Below are positions 23,446 to 30,597 of a stretch of 30,597 nucleotides of DNA, piece by piece. Position numbers and translations under genes: made by a program. How positions within the stretch are numbered: position 1 is the stretch's first letter; each line of letters starts with the position of its first letter. Origin of the DNA: CAZHRJ01 sp964534765. Lineage in GTDB: Bacteria; Lindowbacteria; 2-12-FULL-62-27. The stretch spans positions 1-30,597 of the forward strand of contig CAZHRJ010000021.1 in assembly GCA_964534765.1 (NCBI GenBank), in the 5' to 3' direction. Below the pieces are notes generated by a model. It searched no databases and was not told where the DNA came from. It worked only from the letters and a program-made list of their open reading frames with translations.

Positions 23446-25007
23446 CCGCCCGGCTCGACAGACGCCGCGGCGCGCATCGCGTCCGATATTCCCCGATGAA
23501 AAGATTCGACCGCGCGCCGAAGCCGCGGGACGGCGGATTCAGGCGGTTTGTCGGCCAGCCAGGCCAGAACATATCCCATGCAATTGCTCGACCGCGGCAG
23601 CGCCTGGACCCGGCGGAGAAACTCGGATTCCGGAGCGTGTAACGCCAGTTCGAGTTCCTTGAGCAGGAATTTAAGTTCCCGCCGAAGATCCGCATGAAAA
23701 GGCCGGCGGGAGAGCATCAGAGGCCTGTCTGATGAGCATCCCGATGGCCGGCCTGGTTCGATGCCATTGATTCGGGCGGACTGTTTGGACATTTGATAGA
23801 GCCGGATGTCGTTGTTCTTCACGTACAATTCGAGCCAGTCGCGCCACTTCTGAAATTTCCGGTCGGTGATGGCGGCGCCGGTCTCGGACTGTTCGGGACC
23901 CTGGGAATCGAGATCGACCTGATAATCGTACAGAGACAACTCTACGGTCTGAAACCGGTTCACTGTCCGGATCGCCCGGAACGCCGTGCCGGTGCCGCGC
24001 GCATGGGTCCGAAATCGATAATACTGGAAATCATATCCGATCAAATACGCCTTCTGGACTCCCAACACCCTTGCCACGTCAATCGCCGTCAGCGCAACGC
24101 TCCCGCCCGTCGCCAGCGGATCAAAGGGAACGCCGCAGCCCCGGAAATGATCCAGCGTGGGATGACCGTAACTGTAAAAAAGTGTGTGTTTGAACGGACG
24201 ATAAACCTTCCGGTCAACCAGAGGGGTCACACAGAGAACGCTTCGGCTGTAGACCTCCGGCGGCAGGCTGTAAAAATACGCCTGGTTGGCGGCTGACGCG
24301 TCCAGGGTGACGATCATGTCCGGAACGCAACCGCGCTCGGAGAGAACCGGCACGGCGGTGTCGCAGGCGATCACTTTGCTTTTCCCAAACGCGGCGGGAA
24401 TGTCAATCTCGTCCAGCGTCGGACCGGCGGCGGCAATCACCGCCTCCTGACCTTCCCAGGCGCCGCTTTCGTCCTGCAGAAACGGGCCATGCAAATAATC
24501 GGGCAGGTTGGCCGACAGATGCTCCTGCCAGTCCAATGCGAACTCGTCGAGCGTCGAGCGGTTGGATGCGCAGAGGGTGTTGAAAAATTGCATCTCTTTG
24601 ACTGCCACGGCGTACCCGGGAAGCGTGACGTTCCCGACGACGGACAGCCGGCGGCGATACAGGGTACCAAACAGATCGTTCAGGATCTGCAGAACTCCTT
24701 CATCCCCCACCGCGAATGACACTCTACCGGTCGATAGAACTTGTCGAAGATCCATCACCGTCAGATAAGACCGGATTGCCGATAGCTCGCCGCTCTGCAC
24801 AACAACCTGCGTCGACGGCTCCACCAGAAGCCGGTTCCAGCTTTCCGGCGTCGGCTCGCCCACAACGATGACCGCGTCGAGATCCTTGACCTGATCCTGA
24901 ATCGGCAGAAGCTCCAGTTGCGGCGCCTGCGGCGCCGACTTCACCGCGTCCGACAGATCCGGCTGGTACGTCCGCAGAATCGACAGATTGGGGTTCAGAA
25001 AGGACAC
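23433..25007 (-). CDS. MAF/DUF115-family protein (motility-associated glycosyltransferase), copy 1
   Basis: The 524-residue protein contains the MAF_flag10/MptE-like central domain: EAVIAAAGPTLDEID, VIACDTAVPVLSERGCVPDMIVTLDAS, ATGGSVALTAIDVARVLGVQKAYLIGYDFQY. Related Maf proteins transfer nonulosonic acids (pseudaminic or legionaminic acid) to flagellin. The GTG start lies 14 bp after the stop of the second copy upstream, so the two are probably co-transcribed. No flagellin or nonulosonate synthesis gene is in the window. The first 190 residues are less conserved and hold a helical/Rossmann-like N-terminal domain. Confidence 0.87.
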   Translation of the reverse strand: MSFLNPNLSILRTYQPDLSDAVKSAPQAPQLELLPIQDQVKDLDAVIVVGEPTPESWNRLLVEPSTQVVVQSGELSAIRSYLTVMDLRQVLSTGRVSFAVGDEGVLQILNDLFGTLYRRRLSVVGNVTLPGYAVAVKEMQFFNTLCASNRSTLDEFALDWQEHLSANLPDYLHGPFLQDESGAWEGQEAVIAAAGPTLDEIDIPAAFGKSKVIACDTAVPVLSERGCVPDMIVTLDASAANQAYFYSLPPEVYSRSVLCVTPLVDRKVYRPFKHTLFYSYGHPTLDHFRGCGVPFDPLATGGSVALTAIDVARVLGVQKAYLIGYDFQYYRFRTHARGTGTAFRAIRTVNRFQTVELSLYDYQVDLDSQGPEQSETGAAITDRKFQKWRDWLELYVKNNDIRLYQMSKQSARINGIEPGRPSGCSSDRPLMLSRRPFHADLRRELKFLLKELELALHAPESEFLRRVQALPRSSNCMGYVLAWLADKPPESAVPRLRRAVESFHRGISDAMRAAASVEPGGQGL

Positions 25008-25021
25008 GCGGCGACTGATCC

Positions 25022-26539
25022 CTAAGCCGGCGGCGGCGCGCTGTCAGGCCGGAGGTCGGCGAGACCAGAGTCTCCGGCGCCAAGTCCTAGACGCTCGAAT
25101 ACGTCGGGCGGCGCCGGATCGTCCTTTGACGGAATCGGCAAGGGGCGGCGAACCGGCAGGGCATCCACGCAGGGAAACGACCCGCTTCGGACGCCTTCAA
25201 TCGGCGACGCGCCAAACGAATAAAAAGGGATGCAAGATTTCTGGACAATCAGCCGGAAATCAGACGCGTAAGACCGAAGTCTTGGCGAATCCTCGCCGGG
25301 AAATGTCCGGCGAATCTCGCGATCAAGAATATCCCGCTCGGCCGTCTCGATGCTTGAAAACCGGCTGGGATGGGACATCGTCCGGCGATGATACGAGGCC
25401 AGCCGGCTGTAAAAACGGGTCCCGGAAGATCGGAAATCAAACCCGGCAAGCGCGACATAGAAGGGCTGGAGCGCGGCGGCAAACGACGCCGCCAGAATCG
25501 ATACGCTTCCACCGCCCATCAGAACACCCTTGTGAGCCATCGCGGCTTCCGCCGGCCGGAAAAAAAAATGATTGTGCGGGATCGCCAGCAGACGACGGCC
25601 CTCGAACAAATTCACCACATCCGGATGGCTGATGGGCGTGAAAATCAGCGCCGATCGTTTCAGCCACGAAACGTCCCCGGCAACGCCAAAGTGAAGTAGC
25701 GACTCCGGCTGTGGATCTATGCTCACGATAAAATCCGGCGGCAGTCCTTCCTCTACCAGTCCCTCCGCGACCGTGTCCGCCGCAATCAAAATGGAAACCG
25801 GATACATCTGCCTCACTCGGTCCAGTGCGTCGTCCAGCGTCGGACCGGCGGCGACGACGATCGCGGGATGACGTTTTCCCATACCAAAACAGGCAGCCGA
25901 GCCGGGCGCGTCAAGGGCGCGGCGATTCACTCGTATATTGGATTCGGCCAGCGGCCGGAGGCGATCCTCCGTGTCGCGCTCGGCTTGAAGTTTCTGAGCC
26001 GTCACGATCAGCCCCCTGTGAGTATCCGGGATCGTATCGACGAACGGCGCGTGGAGAATGACTTCGATCTCACCATCGGTGCCGGCCGCTGGATGCCGGC
26101 CGATCCACTTGGTCAGACGCCGGCTGATATCCTCGGGCGATCCGAAAAACCATTTTACTCGCGGATGCGAAAAAAGATCGGACAGATCAACCGAGTCTGA
26201 TACCCGGCGAAGCAGCGGCAGATTGACCGCGAGAACCAGAACCGTGGACACCCGGTCGAGCAACGCCCGGATTTCGTAGCCCAGACCATGACCGATCAGC
26301 AGCGCGATCTTGACGGGTCGGCGGCCGACAACGGACTCGGCAAGCCGGCGGGACTCCTCAACCGGGTCGACCGGGCTGTGAAGATATTTTTTCCGGCCTT
26401 CACGATCGCTCCATACCACCGTGTCCATCCCGCGTTTTCCACGGACGACCTCCGCCGACGGAAGCGGCGCGGTCTCACGGAGCGCGGCCAAAAGCGCCGG
26501 CTGGCCGCTCTCCAGAGCGCTGCGGTTGGCGTCGATCAA
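25022..26539 (-). CDS. MAF/DUF115-family protein (motility-associated glycosyltransferase), copy 2
   Basis: A 505-residue paralogue of the gene downstream. The central domain is clear: AIVVAAGPTLDDALDRV, ILIAADTVAEGLVEEGLPPDFIVSIDPQPESL, MGGGSVSILAASFAAALQPFYVALAGFDFR. The N-terminal part includes VALLIGHGLGYEI-like sequence (LLIGHGLGYEIRALL), a nucleotide- or SAM-like glycine loop. The TTG start overlaps the TGA of the penicillin-binding protein gene (TTGA) with no ribosome site, so its translation probably depends on coupling. The two paralogues are quite diverged, so they may act on different acceptors or work as a pair. Confidence 0.85.
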   Translation of the reverse strand: MIDANRSALESGQPALLAALRETAPLPSAEVVRGKRGMDTVVWSDREGRKKYLHSPVDPVEESRRLAESVVGRRPVKIALLIGHGLGYEIRALLDRVSTVLVLAVNLPLLRRVSDSVDLSDLFSHPRVKWFFGSPEDISRRLTKWIGRHPAAGTDGEIEVILHAPFVDTIPDTHRGLIVTAQKLQAERDTEDRLRPLAESNIRVNRRALDAPGSAACFGMGKRHPAIVVAAGPTLDDALDRVRQMYPVSILIAADTVAEGLVEEGLPPDFIVSIDPQPESLLHFGVAGDVSWLKRSALIFTPISHPDVVNLFEGRRLLAIPHNHFFFRPAEAAMAHKGVLMGGGSVSILAASFAAALQPFYVALAGFDFRSSGTRFYSRLASYHRRTMSHPSRFSSIETAERDILDREIRRTFPGEDSPRLRSYASDFRLIVQKSCIPFYSFGASPIEGVRSGSFPCVDALPVRRPLPIPSKDDPAPPDVFERLGLGAGDSGLADLRPDSAPPPA

Positions 26540-28245
26540 GAGGGATCCGGTTGATGAAGTTTCAGCACAGCGGCGGCTATTTTTGAAAAGGCTGGAGCCG
26601 CCACATCACCTCCGAAATGGCCGATCGAGGAATTTGGCTCGTGGATGACCACTGATATGACTGTTTTCGGATATTCCGCCGGAAAAAAACCTACAAAAGA
26701 GGACACGATCCGGTTGGGATCGTATCCTCCCGTTTTCGGATCTGGCACCAGCGCGGTGCCGGTCTTGCCGCCCACCCGCACACCGGGGACTTTCGCCTTC
26801 TTCCCCGTCGCCTTTTCGCCCTCAACGGCCGAAATCAGCAGATGCCTCACATTGTCGGCGATGTCCTTGCGCAAAACATGCCGGACCACGTGCGGGCCGG
26901 CCGAGGCGCCGGCGCGCCGGAGAATATGCGGTTTTAGAAGATCCCCGCCGTTGGCGACGGCAGCGCAGGCCTGAGCAATCTGGATGTTCGTCACGGCGAT
27001 CTCATGGCCGATCGACAGCGACGCCTGGGACGATTTGGACCATCGATACGGCTTGCGCAATATTCCCTTCTCTTCGCCCGGCAGACCCACACCCGTGCGA
27101 ATTCCGAACCCGAAATTCTGGATCATCCGGAAAAAATCTTCCGGCGGCAATGCCAGACCGCCACGGACTATCCCCACGTTGCAGGAAACTTCCACCACCT
27201 GCCGGTACGTCAGCGCCCCGTGGTTGGCATAACAGCGGATGACTTTCGGCGCGCCCGGCACGTGAACGGATCCGTTGCAGAATACCGGGTCTGATTGGAC
27301 CGACGGAGCGAACGTGGAGATGGAGGAAAGGGTGACGAGTTTGAAGGTCGAGCCGGGCTCAAATACCGCATTGACCGCCATGTTCCGGTACTGCGACGGC
27401 GGGAACTCCGAAAATCGGTTGAGATCGAACGACGGATACGAACTCATCGCCAGGATCTCGCCCGTCCGCGCCGACATCACCACCACGCTCCCGCCGCGCG
27501 CCTCAAACTGCTCGACGGTCTCTGCCAGCGCCTGATCGGCCGCCTCCTGCAGATACGCGTCGACCGTGAGGGTGACGTCCTCGCCTCGGTAGACGGGATT
27601 CTCATTGCCGTCCGCATCGCGAATCACCGGCAGACCGTGCTCGCCGATCTCCACCCGCAGGGTCTTGACGTCCCCCGCCAGATCGGGATCGACCATGTAC
27701 TCGACTCCGGCCAGTCCATGGCCGTCCGCGCCGACGAACCCGATCAGATTCGCGCCGACCGGGCCCAGCGGATAGCGGCGGCGCCATTCCGGCAGAGTTC
27801 CGACACCGTCCATCTTCACGAACTCGTCCTTGATCCTGGCCCACCGGTCCGGCTCTATCCCCCGCGCCAGCCACACAAATGCGCCCGGCGATGCGAGACG
27901 GGCCAGACAGTCCTCCACCGTCATGAGGCCCAGCCGATCGAGCGTCAGGGCCAGTCTGTGCCGGTCCTTCACCTTCGACGGATGGGCGTAGAGCGATTTC
28001 CCTTCGATGCTCGCTGCCAGAACACGGCCATGCCTGTCCAGAATCTTGCCTCGCTGCGCCTGGACATACATGCTCGACCACACACGCCGGGATACATCAG
28101 CCAGTCGGCCGCCAAATTGACCGAGCTGAATGTATCCGAGCCGCATAAACAGGAACGCAAACCCGACGACAATGACAAACGCCGCCACGCCGATACGGAC
28201 CGCCGGATCGAACAGGCGCCGGACGCCCCCGCCCCGATTGATCAT
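26536..28245 (-). CDS. Class B penicillin-binding protein (FtsI/PBP2-type transpeptidase)
   Basis: With the ATG at 28245 the protein has 569 residues: one N-terminal membrane anchor (about 15-35), the class B pedestal motif RGKILDRHGRVLA (65-77), and a transpeptidase domain with active-site SxxK (Ser299-Thr-Phe-Lys302), SxN (Ser354-Cys-Asn356) and KTG (Lys494-Thr-Gly496). It cross-links septal or lateral peptidoglycan and is a beta-lactam target. YPLGPVGANLIGFVGADGHGLAGVEYMVD is like FtsI/SpoVD proteins. A longer reading through the N-gap is an artefact. The usual neighbours (mraW, ftsL, mreD) are absent, so septal versus elongation function is open. Confidence 0.93.
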   Translation of the reverse strand: MINRGGGVRRLFDPAVRIGVAAFVIVVGFAFLFMRLGYIQLGQFGGRLADVSRRVWSSMYVQAQRGKILDRHGRVLAASIEGKSLYAHPSKVKDRHRLALTLDRLGLMTVEDCLARLASPGAFVWLARGIEPDRWARIKDEFVKMDGVGTLPEWRRRYPLGPVGANLIGFVGADGHGLAGVEYMVDPDLAGDVKTLRVEIGEHGLPVIRDADGNENPVYRGEDVTLTVDAYLQEAADQALAETVEQFEARGGSVVVMSARTGEILAMSSYPSFDLNRFSEFPPSQYRNMAVNAVFEPGSTFKLVTLSSISTFAPSVQSDPVFCNGSVHVPGAPKVIRCYANHGALTYRQVVEVSCNVGIVRGGLALPPEDFFRMIQNFGFGIRTGVGLPGEEKGILRKPYRWSKSSQASLSIGHEIAVTNIQIAQACAAVANGGDLLKPHILRRAGASAGPHVVRHVLRKDIADNVRHLLISAVEGEKATGKKAKVPGVRVGGKTGTALVPDPKTGGYDPNRIVSSFVGFFPAEYPKTVISVVIHEPNSSIGHFGGDVAAPAFSKIAAAVLKLHQPDPS

Positions 28246-28247
28246 CC

Positions 28248-28310
28248 CTACCCCCGCTCTTTTTCTCCCCAGCTCTCCGCTTTCATGATCGACAGAAACG
28301 CCTCCTTGGG
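28248..28310 (-). CDS. 3' end of a lepA-like gene, cut by the assembly gap
   Basis: Twenty codons and a TAG (28248-28250) run out of the N-gap, 2 bp before the penicillin-binding protein ATG. The first ten residues, PKEAFLSIMK, match the C-terminus of the complete LepA across the gap (PQEAFLAVLK) at six positions, with conservative changes at the rest. The DNA differs at 10 of 30 positions, so it is not the same sequence read twice. It is either the end of a second, related lepA or the product of a wrong scaffold join. Confidence 0.45.
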   Translation of the reverse strand, partial: PKEAFLSIMKAESWGEKERG

Positions 28311-28320
28311 NNNNNNNNNN
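28311..28320. other. Assembly gap (10 N) downstream of lepA
   Basis: Ten Ns separate the end of lepA from the penicillin-binding protein gene. The true distance is unknown. Confidence 0.99.
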
Positions 28321-28340
28321 TTTTCGCCGCTTTTTCCATA

Positions 28341-30164
28341 TCAATCGATTTTTAAAACGGCCAGGAAGGCCTCTTGGGGGATCTCGACGCTTCCCACCTG
28401 TTTCATCCTTTTTTTACCTTCTTTCTGCTTCTCCAGCAACTTCCTCTTGCGCGTGATGTCCCCGCCGTAACATTTGGCCGTCACGTTTTTCCGAAGCGCC
28501 CGGATGGTATCACGCGCAATGATGCGGCCGCTGGATGACACCTGGATGACGACTTCAAAAAGCTGCCGCGGAATCGCCGTCGATAATTTTTCCGCCACGG
28601 ACTTCGCGATCCGGTAGGCCACGTCCTTGTGGACGATCACCGACAGCGCGTCAACCTCCTTGCCGTTCAGCATCACCTCAAGCTTGCGCATGTCCGCGAC
28701 GGCGTATCCGGATGGCTCGTAATCGAAGGACGCGTAGCCGCGCGTGATCGATTTCAGCCGGTCATAAAAATCGGTGATGACCTCCGATAACGGAAGATCG
28801 TATTTCAATATGACTTTTTGCGGGTCCAGATAATTCATCTCCATGAGCGCGCCGCGCCGCTCATCCAGAAGCTGCATTACCGGGCCCACCGATTCGGTCG
28901 GAGTGAAAACCAGGGCGTTGATCCGCGGCTCGTGGATCTCCTCCAGCCGGTCGCGCGGCGGCAGCTCCGACGCGCTGCGGACATCCATCCATTCCTCATC
29001 ACCGGCGACGGTCCGCATCTTCGCCCGATACACAACGGAAGGCGAGGCGATCAGCGTTTCGATCCCGAGTTCCCGCGAGAGACGCTCCGAGACTATCTCC
29101 ATGTGAAGAAGCCCCAGAAACCCGCATTTGAAACCGAACCCGAGCGCGTCGGATACTTCCGGCTCGCTCGTCAGTGATGAATCATTCAAGGACAGTTTCT
29201 CCAAACCGGTCTTCAGCGACTCGTAGTTCTCCCCCTCCGACGGAAACAGGCTCGCGTAGACCATCGGTTTCAGTCGCCGGTACCCCGGCAGCGGCGAGGA
29301 GGGCGGATGCGACGCCAGTCCCAGCGTGTCCCCAACCGAGACTTCCGTCAGCGTCTTCCAGCCGGCGGCAACATAGCCGACGTCCCCGGCGCCGAGCGCG
29401 GCGATCTTTTTTGGGAATGGCGAAAAAACGCCAACCTCCGTCACAACCGCCTGTTGACCGGTCGATAGAAGAACCGCGCGGTCGTGAGGTTTGAGTTTCC
29501 CGCAAACGATCCGCACATAGGCCAGCACACCGCGGAAATTATCGTAGAACGAGTCAAAAATGAGCGCTTTGAGAACGCCCGGCATTTCGTTCGGATCACT
29601 CCGCGGGGCTGGAAAAATCGCGACCATCTTTTCGAGCAATTCGTCCACGCCCGCGCCGGTCTTGGCGCTGACGGTCATCAGGTGCGTGGTATCCACCCCC
29701 AGCTCCCGTAATTGCCGCTCGCATCGGCCGATGTCGGCCCCACTCAGATCACACTTGTTGAGGACGGGCAGAATGGTGAGTCGGTTGTCACGGGCCAGAA
29801 AAAAATTCGATACCGTCTGGGCCTCGACTCCCTGCGTGGCGTCGACCACCAGAACCGCGCCTTCGCAGGCGGCCAGCGACCGGGAAACCTCGTATGAGAA
29901 ATCGACATGGCCGGGAGTGTCAATGAGATGAAGCCGGTAGGATTTGCCGCTGCCGGACCGGTAGACCAGCCGGGCCGCCGCGGCCTTGATGGTGATCCCC
30001 CGCTCGCGCTCGATATCGAGCTGATCCATGAACTGGTCGCGCATCTTCTCCTTCGGCACCGCGCCCGTCTTTTCGAGAATCCGGTCCGCCAGAGTCGACT
30101 TGCCGTGATCCACATGCGCGATGATGCAAAAATTCCGTATCTCCACCTCTCCCGAATCCCTCAC
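28341..30164 (-). CDS. lepA: Elongation factor 4 (LepA), ribosome back-translocase GTPase
   Basis: A full-length EF4 of 607 residues from the GTG at 30164. A GTG at 30146 (VEIRNFCIIAH, 601 residues, closer to the usual length of about 600) is equally plausible and has GAGGG 11 nt upstream. G-domain motifs: AHVDHGKST, the RGITIKA effector loop, DTPGHVDF, NKCD. The LepA-specific C-terminal domain ends in KVGSVEIP-like QVGSVEIPQEAFLAVLK. EF4 acts on stalled or mistranslocated ribosomes under ionic stress. It faces away from the partial gene on its right with a 106-bp spacer, so it probably has its own promoter; TATGGT at about 12 nt before the GTG is a weak candidate. Confidence 0.97.
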   Translation of the reverse strand: MRDSGEVEIRNFCIIAHVDHGKSTLADRILEKTGAVPKEKMRDQFMDQLDIERERGITIKAAAARLVYRSGSGKSYRLHLIDTPGHVDFSYEVSRSLAACEGAVLVVDATQGVEAQTVSNFFLARDNRLTILPVLNKCDLSGADIGRCERQLRELGVDTTHLMTVSAKTGAGVDELLEKMVAIFPAPRSDPNEMPGVLKALIFDSFYDNFRGVLAYVRIVCGKLKPHDRAVLLSTGQQAVVTEVGVFSPFPKKIAALGAGDVGYVAAGWKTLTEVSVGDTLGLASHPPSSPLPGYRRLKPMVYASLFPSEGENYESLKTGLEKLSLNDSSLTSEPEVSDALGFGFKCGFLGLLHMEIVSERLSRELGIETLIASPSVVYRAKMRTVAGDEEWMDVRSASELPPRDRLEEIHEPRINALVFTPTESVGPVMQLLDERRGALMEMNYLDPQKVILKYDLPLSEVITDFYDRLKSITRGYASFDYEPSGYAVADMRKLEVMLNGKEVDALSVIVHKDVAYRIAKSVAEKLSTAIPRQLFEVVIQVSSSGRIIARDTIRALRKNVTAKCYGGDITRKRKLLEKQKEGKKRMKQVGSVEIPQEAFLAVLKID

Positions 30165-30230
30165 GCAAGATTGTGTACCATAATCCCGCCGGGGATACAG
30201 AGGGCGCGCGTCGCCTCCTCGGCGGCGTGC

Positions 30231-30260
30231 TTGATCTAATCAGACGGCCTGTGGTCTAAT
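30231..30260 (+). promoter_or_regulatory. Putative promoter of the right-edge gene
   Basis: TTGATC (30231-30236), an 18-bp spacer and TCTAAT (30255-30260). The ATG follows 10 bases later without a ribosome-binding site, so the mRNA leader would be only a few bases. Confidence 0.4.
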
Positions 30261-30270
30261 CCTGCCACTC

Positions 30271-30597
30271 ATGCGCCTGCTCTACCTGACCGATTTTACC
30301 GATGGCCTGCCGCCGGTGGATTATCTTCCGGACGAACTCTATCATGGGCTTGTCCATCTTCTCGGCGCCGATAATGTCATCGATTACCCGCCCAAACCAA
30401 CTTATCACTCGCCGGAATCGGACGGACAGATCTGCCGGTATGCGTTCCCGAATCTCCACGCCGGATTTGACCCGATCCGCCGGGCGGATGACTATGACGT
30501 GATCGTGATCTCCTCGCCCAGACCCATGGAGATGGGCAGCTGGCTGTCGATGCGGCATGTGGACAAGCCCATTGTCACAATCGACGGCCAGGATGAC
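30271..30597 (+). CDS. Unrecognised protein, 3' partial (possible glycan-related)
   Basis: An ATG at 30271 opens 109 codons to the window edge without a stop. The start reads MRLLYLTDFTDGLPPVDYL, then ELYHGLVHLLGADNVIDYPPKP, a pattern I associate loosely with uncharacterised proteins and glycosyltransferase-like proteins in polysaccharide loci. Later, DDYDVIVISSPRP and KPIVTIDGQDD look like strands of a Rossmann or GT-B fold. No catalytic motif can be seen in this fragment and there is no signal peptide. The codon use and GC content match its neighbours, supporting a real gene. Confidence 0.7.
   Translation, partial: MRLLYLTDFTDGLPPVDYLPDELYHGLVHLLGADNVIDYPPKPTYHSPESDGQICRYAFPNLHAGFDPIRRADDYDVIVISSPRPMEMGSWLSMRHVDKPIVTIDGQDD

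Noticed and set aside
28245..28344. N-terminal extension of the penicillin-binding protein through the Ns
   Set aside because: The frame across ten placeholder Ns is meaningless; the ATG at 28245 gives a normal membrane-anchor N-terminus.
27295..28470. 391-codon plus-strand frame running through the N-gap
   Set aside because: Antisense to the penicillin-binding protein and the end of lepA, and it crosses unknown sequence.
1..30597. CRISPR arrays, tRNA or rRNA genes, insertion sequences
   Set aside because: I saw no regularly spaced repeats, no cloverleaf or rRNA landmarks, and no transposase motifs.

Overview
The window looks like part of a scaffold from an uncultivated Gram-negative bacterium. 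It has a moderately high GC content, very dense gene packing, two lipobox lipoproteins, cell-wall and surface-glycan genes, and two runs of ten Ns that are assembly joins. Nothing in the sequence fixes the phylum. Most genes lie on the minus strand and are therefore read from right to left. Plus-strand genes are few: a partial TPR protein at the left edge, a decayed HTH regulator, a rhomboid protease, a TPR lipoprotein, and a partial gene at the right edge.

Region 1 (about 1443-12952, minus strand) is an almost seamless gene run: a sugar nucleotidyltransferase, S-adenosylhomocysteine hydrolase, a soluble GAF/PAS histidine kinase, an NtrC-type sigma-54 activator, a class III (CaiB/BaiF) CoA-transferase, the catalytic chain of a split B12-dependent methylmalonyl-CoA mutase, an NTF2-like lipoprotein, the separate B12-binding chain, a MeaB GTPase fused to methylmalonyl-CoA epimerase, a HAD protein whose catalytic aspartate is asparagine, and an alkaline-phosphatase-superfamily phosphodiesterase. 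Mutase, chaperone GTPase, epimerase and CoA-transferase form a coherent methylmalonyl-CoA/succinyl-CoA module, probably regulated together with the adjacent two-component system. Many junctions are 4-bp overlaps of the ATGA or GTGA type.

Region 2 (about 12959-19273, minus strand) continues the run upstream with a surface-glycan module: a flippase-like UPF0104 membrane protein, a WecA/MraY-family glycan initiator, a nucleotide-sugar dehydrogenase that lacks a normal start codon, and three consecutive NAD-dependent sugar epimerases.

Region 3 (about 19274-20926) is an accessory patch. It holds a frameshifted XRE-family HTH gene with a promoter and operator, a BrnT/BrnA-type toxin-antitoxin pair with a textbook sigma-70 promoter overlapped by an inverted repeat, and the 3' remnant of a surface-protein gene.

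Region 4 (20927-30597) has a rhomboid protease, a GT-C-like membrane protein, a TPR lipoprotein, two tandem MAF/DUF115 (flagellin-glycosylation type) proteins, a class B penicillin-binding protein, an N-gap with a second lepA-like 3' end beside it, complete lepA, and the first 109 codons of an unrecognised protein.

The most notable items are the MeaB-epimerase fusion inside a two-component-linked mutase operon, the nucleophile-less HAD protein beside it, the brnTA promoter/operator architecture, plus-strand genes that appear to have no or almost no leader, and possible misassembly at lepA.
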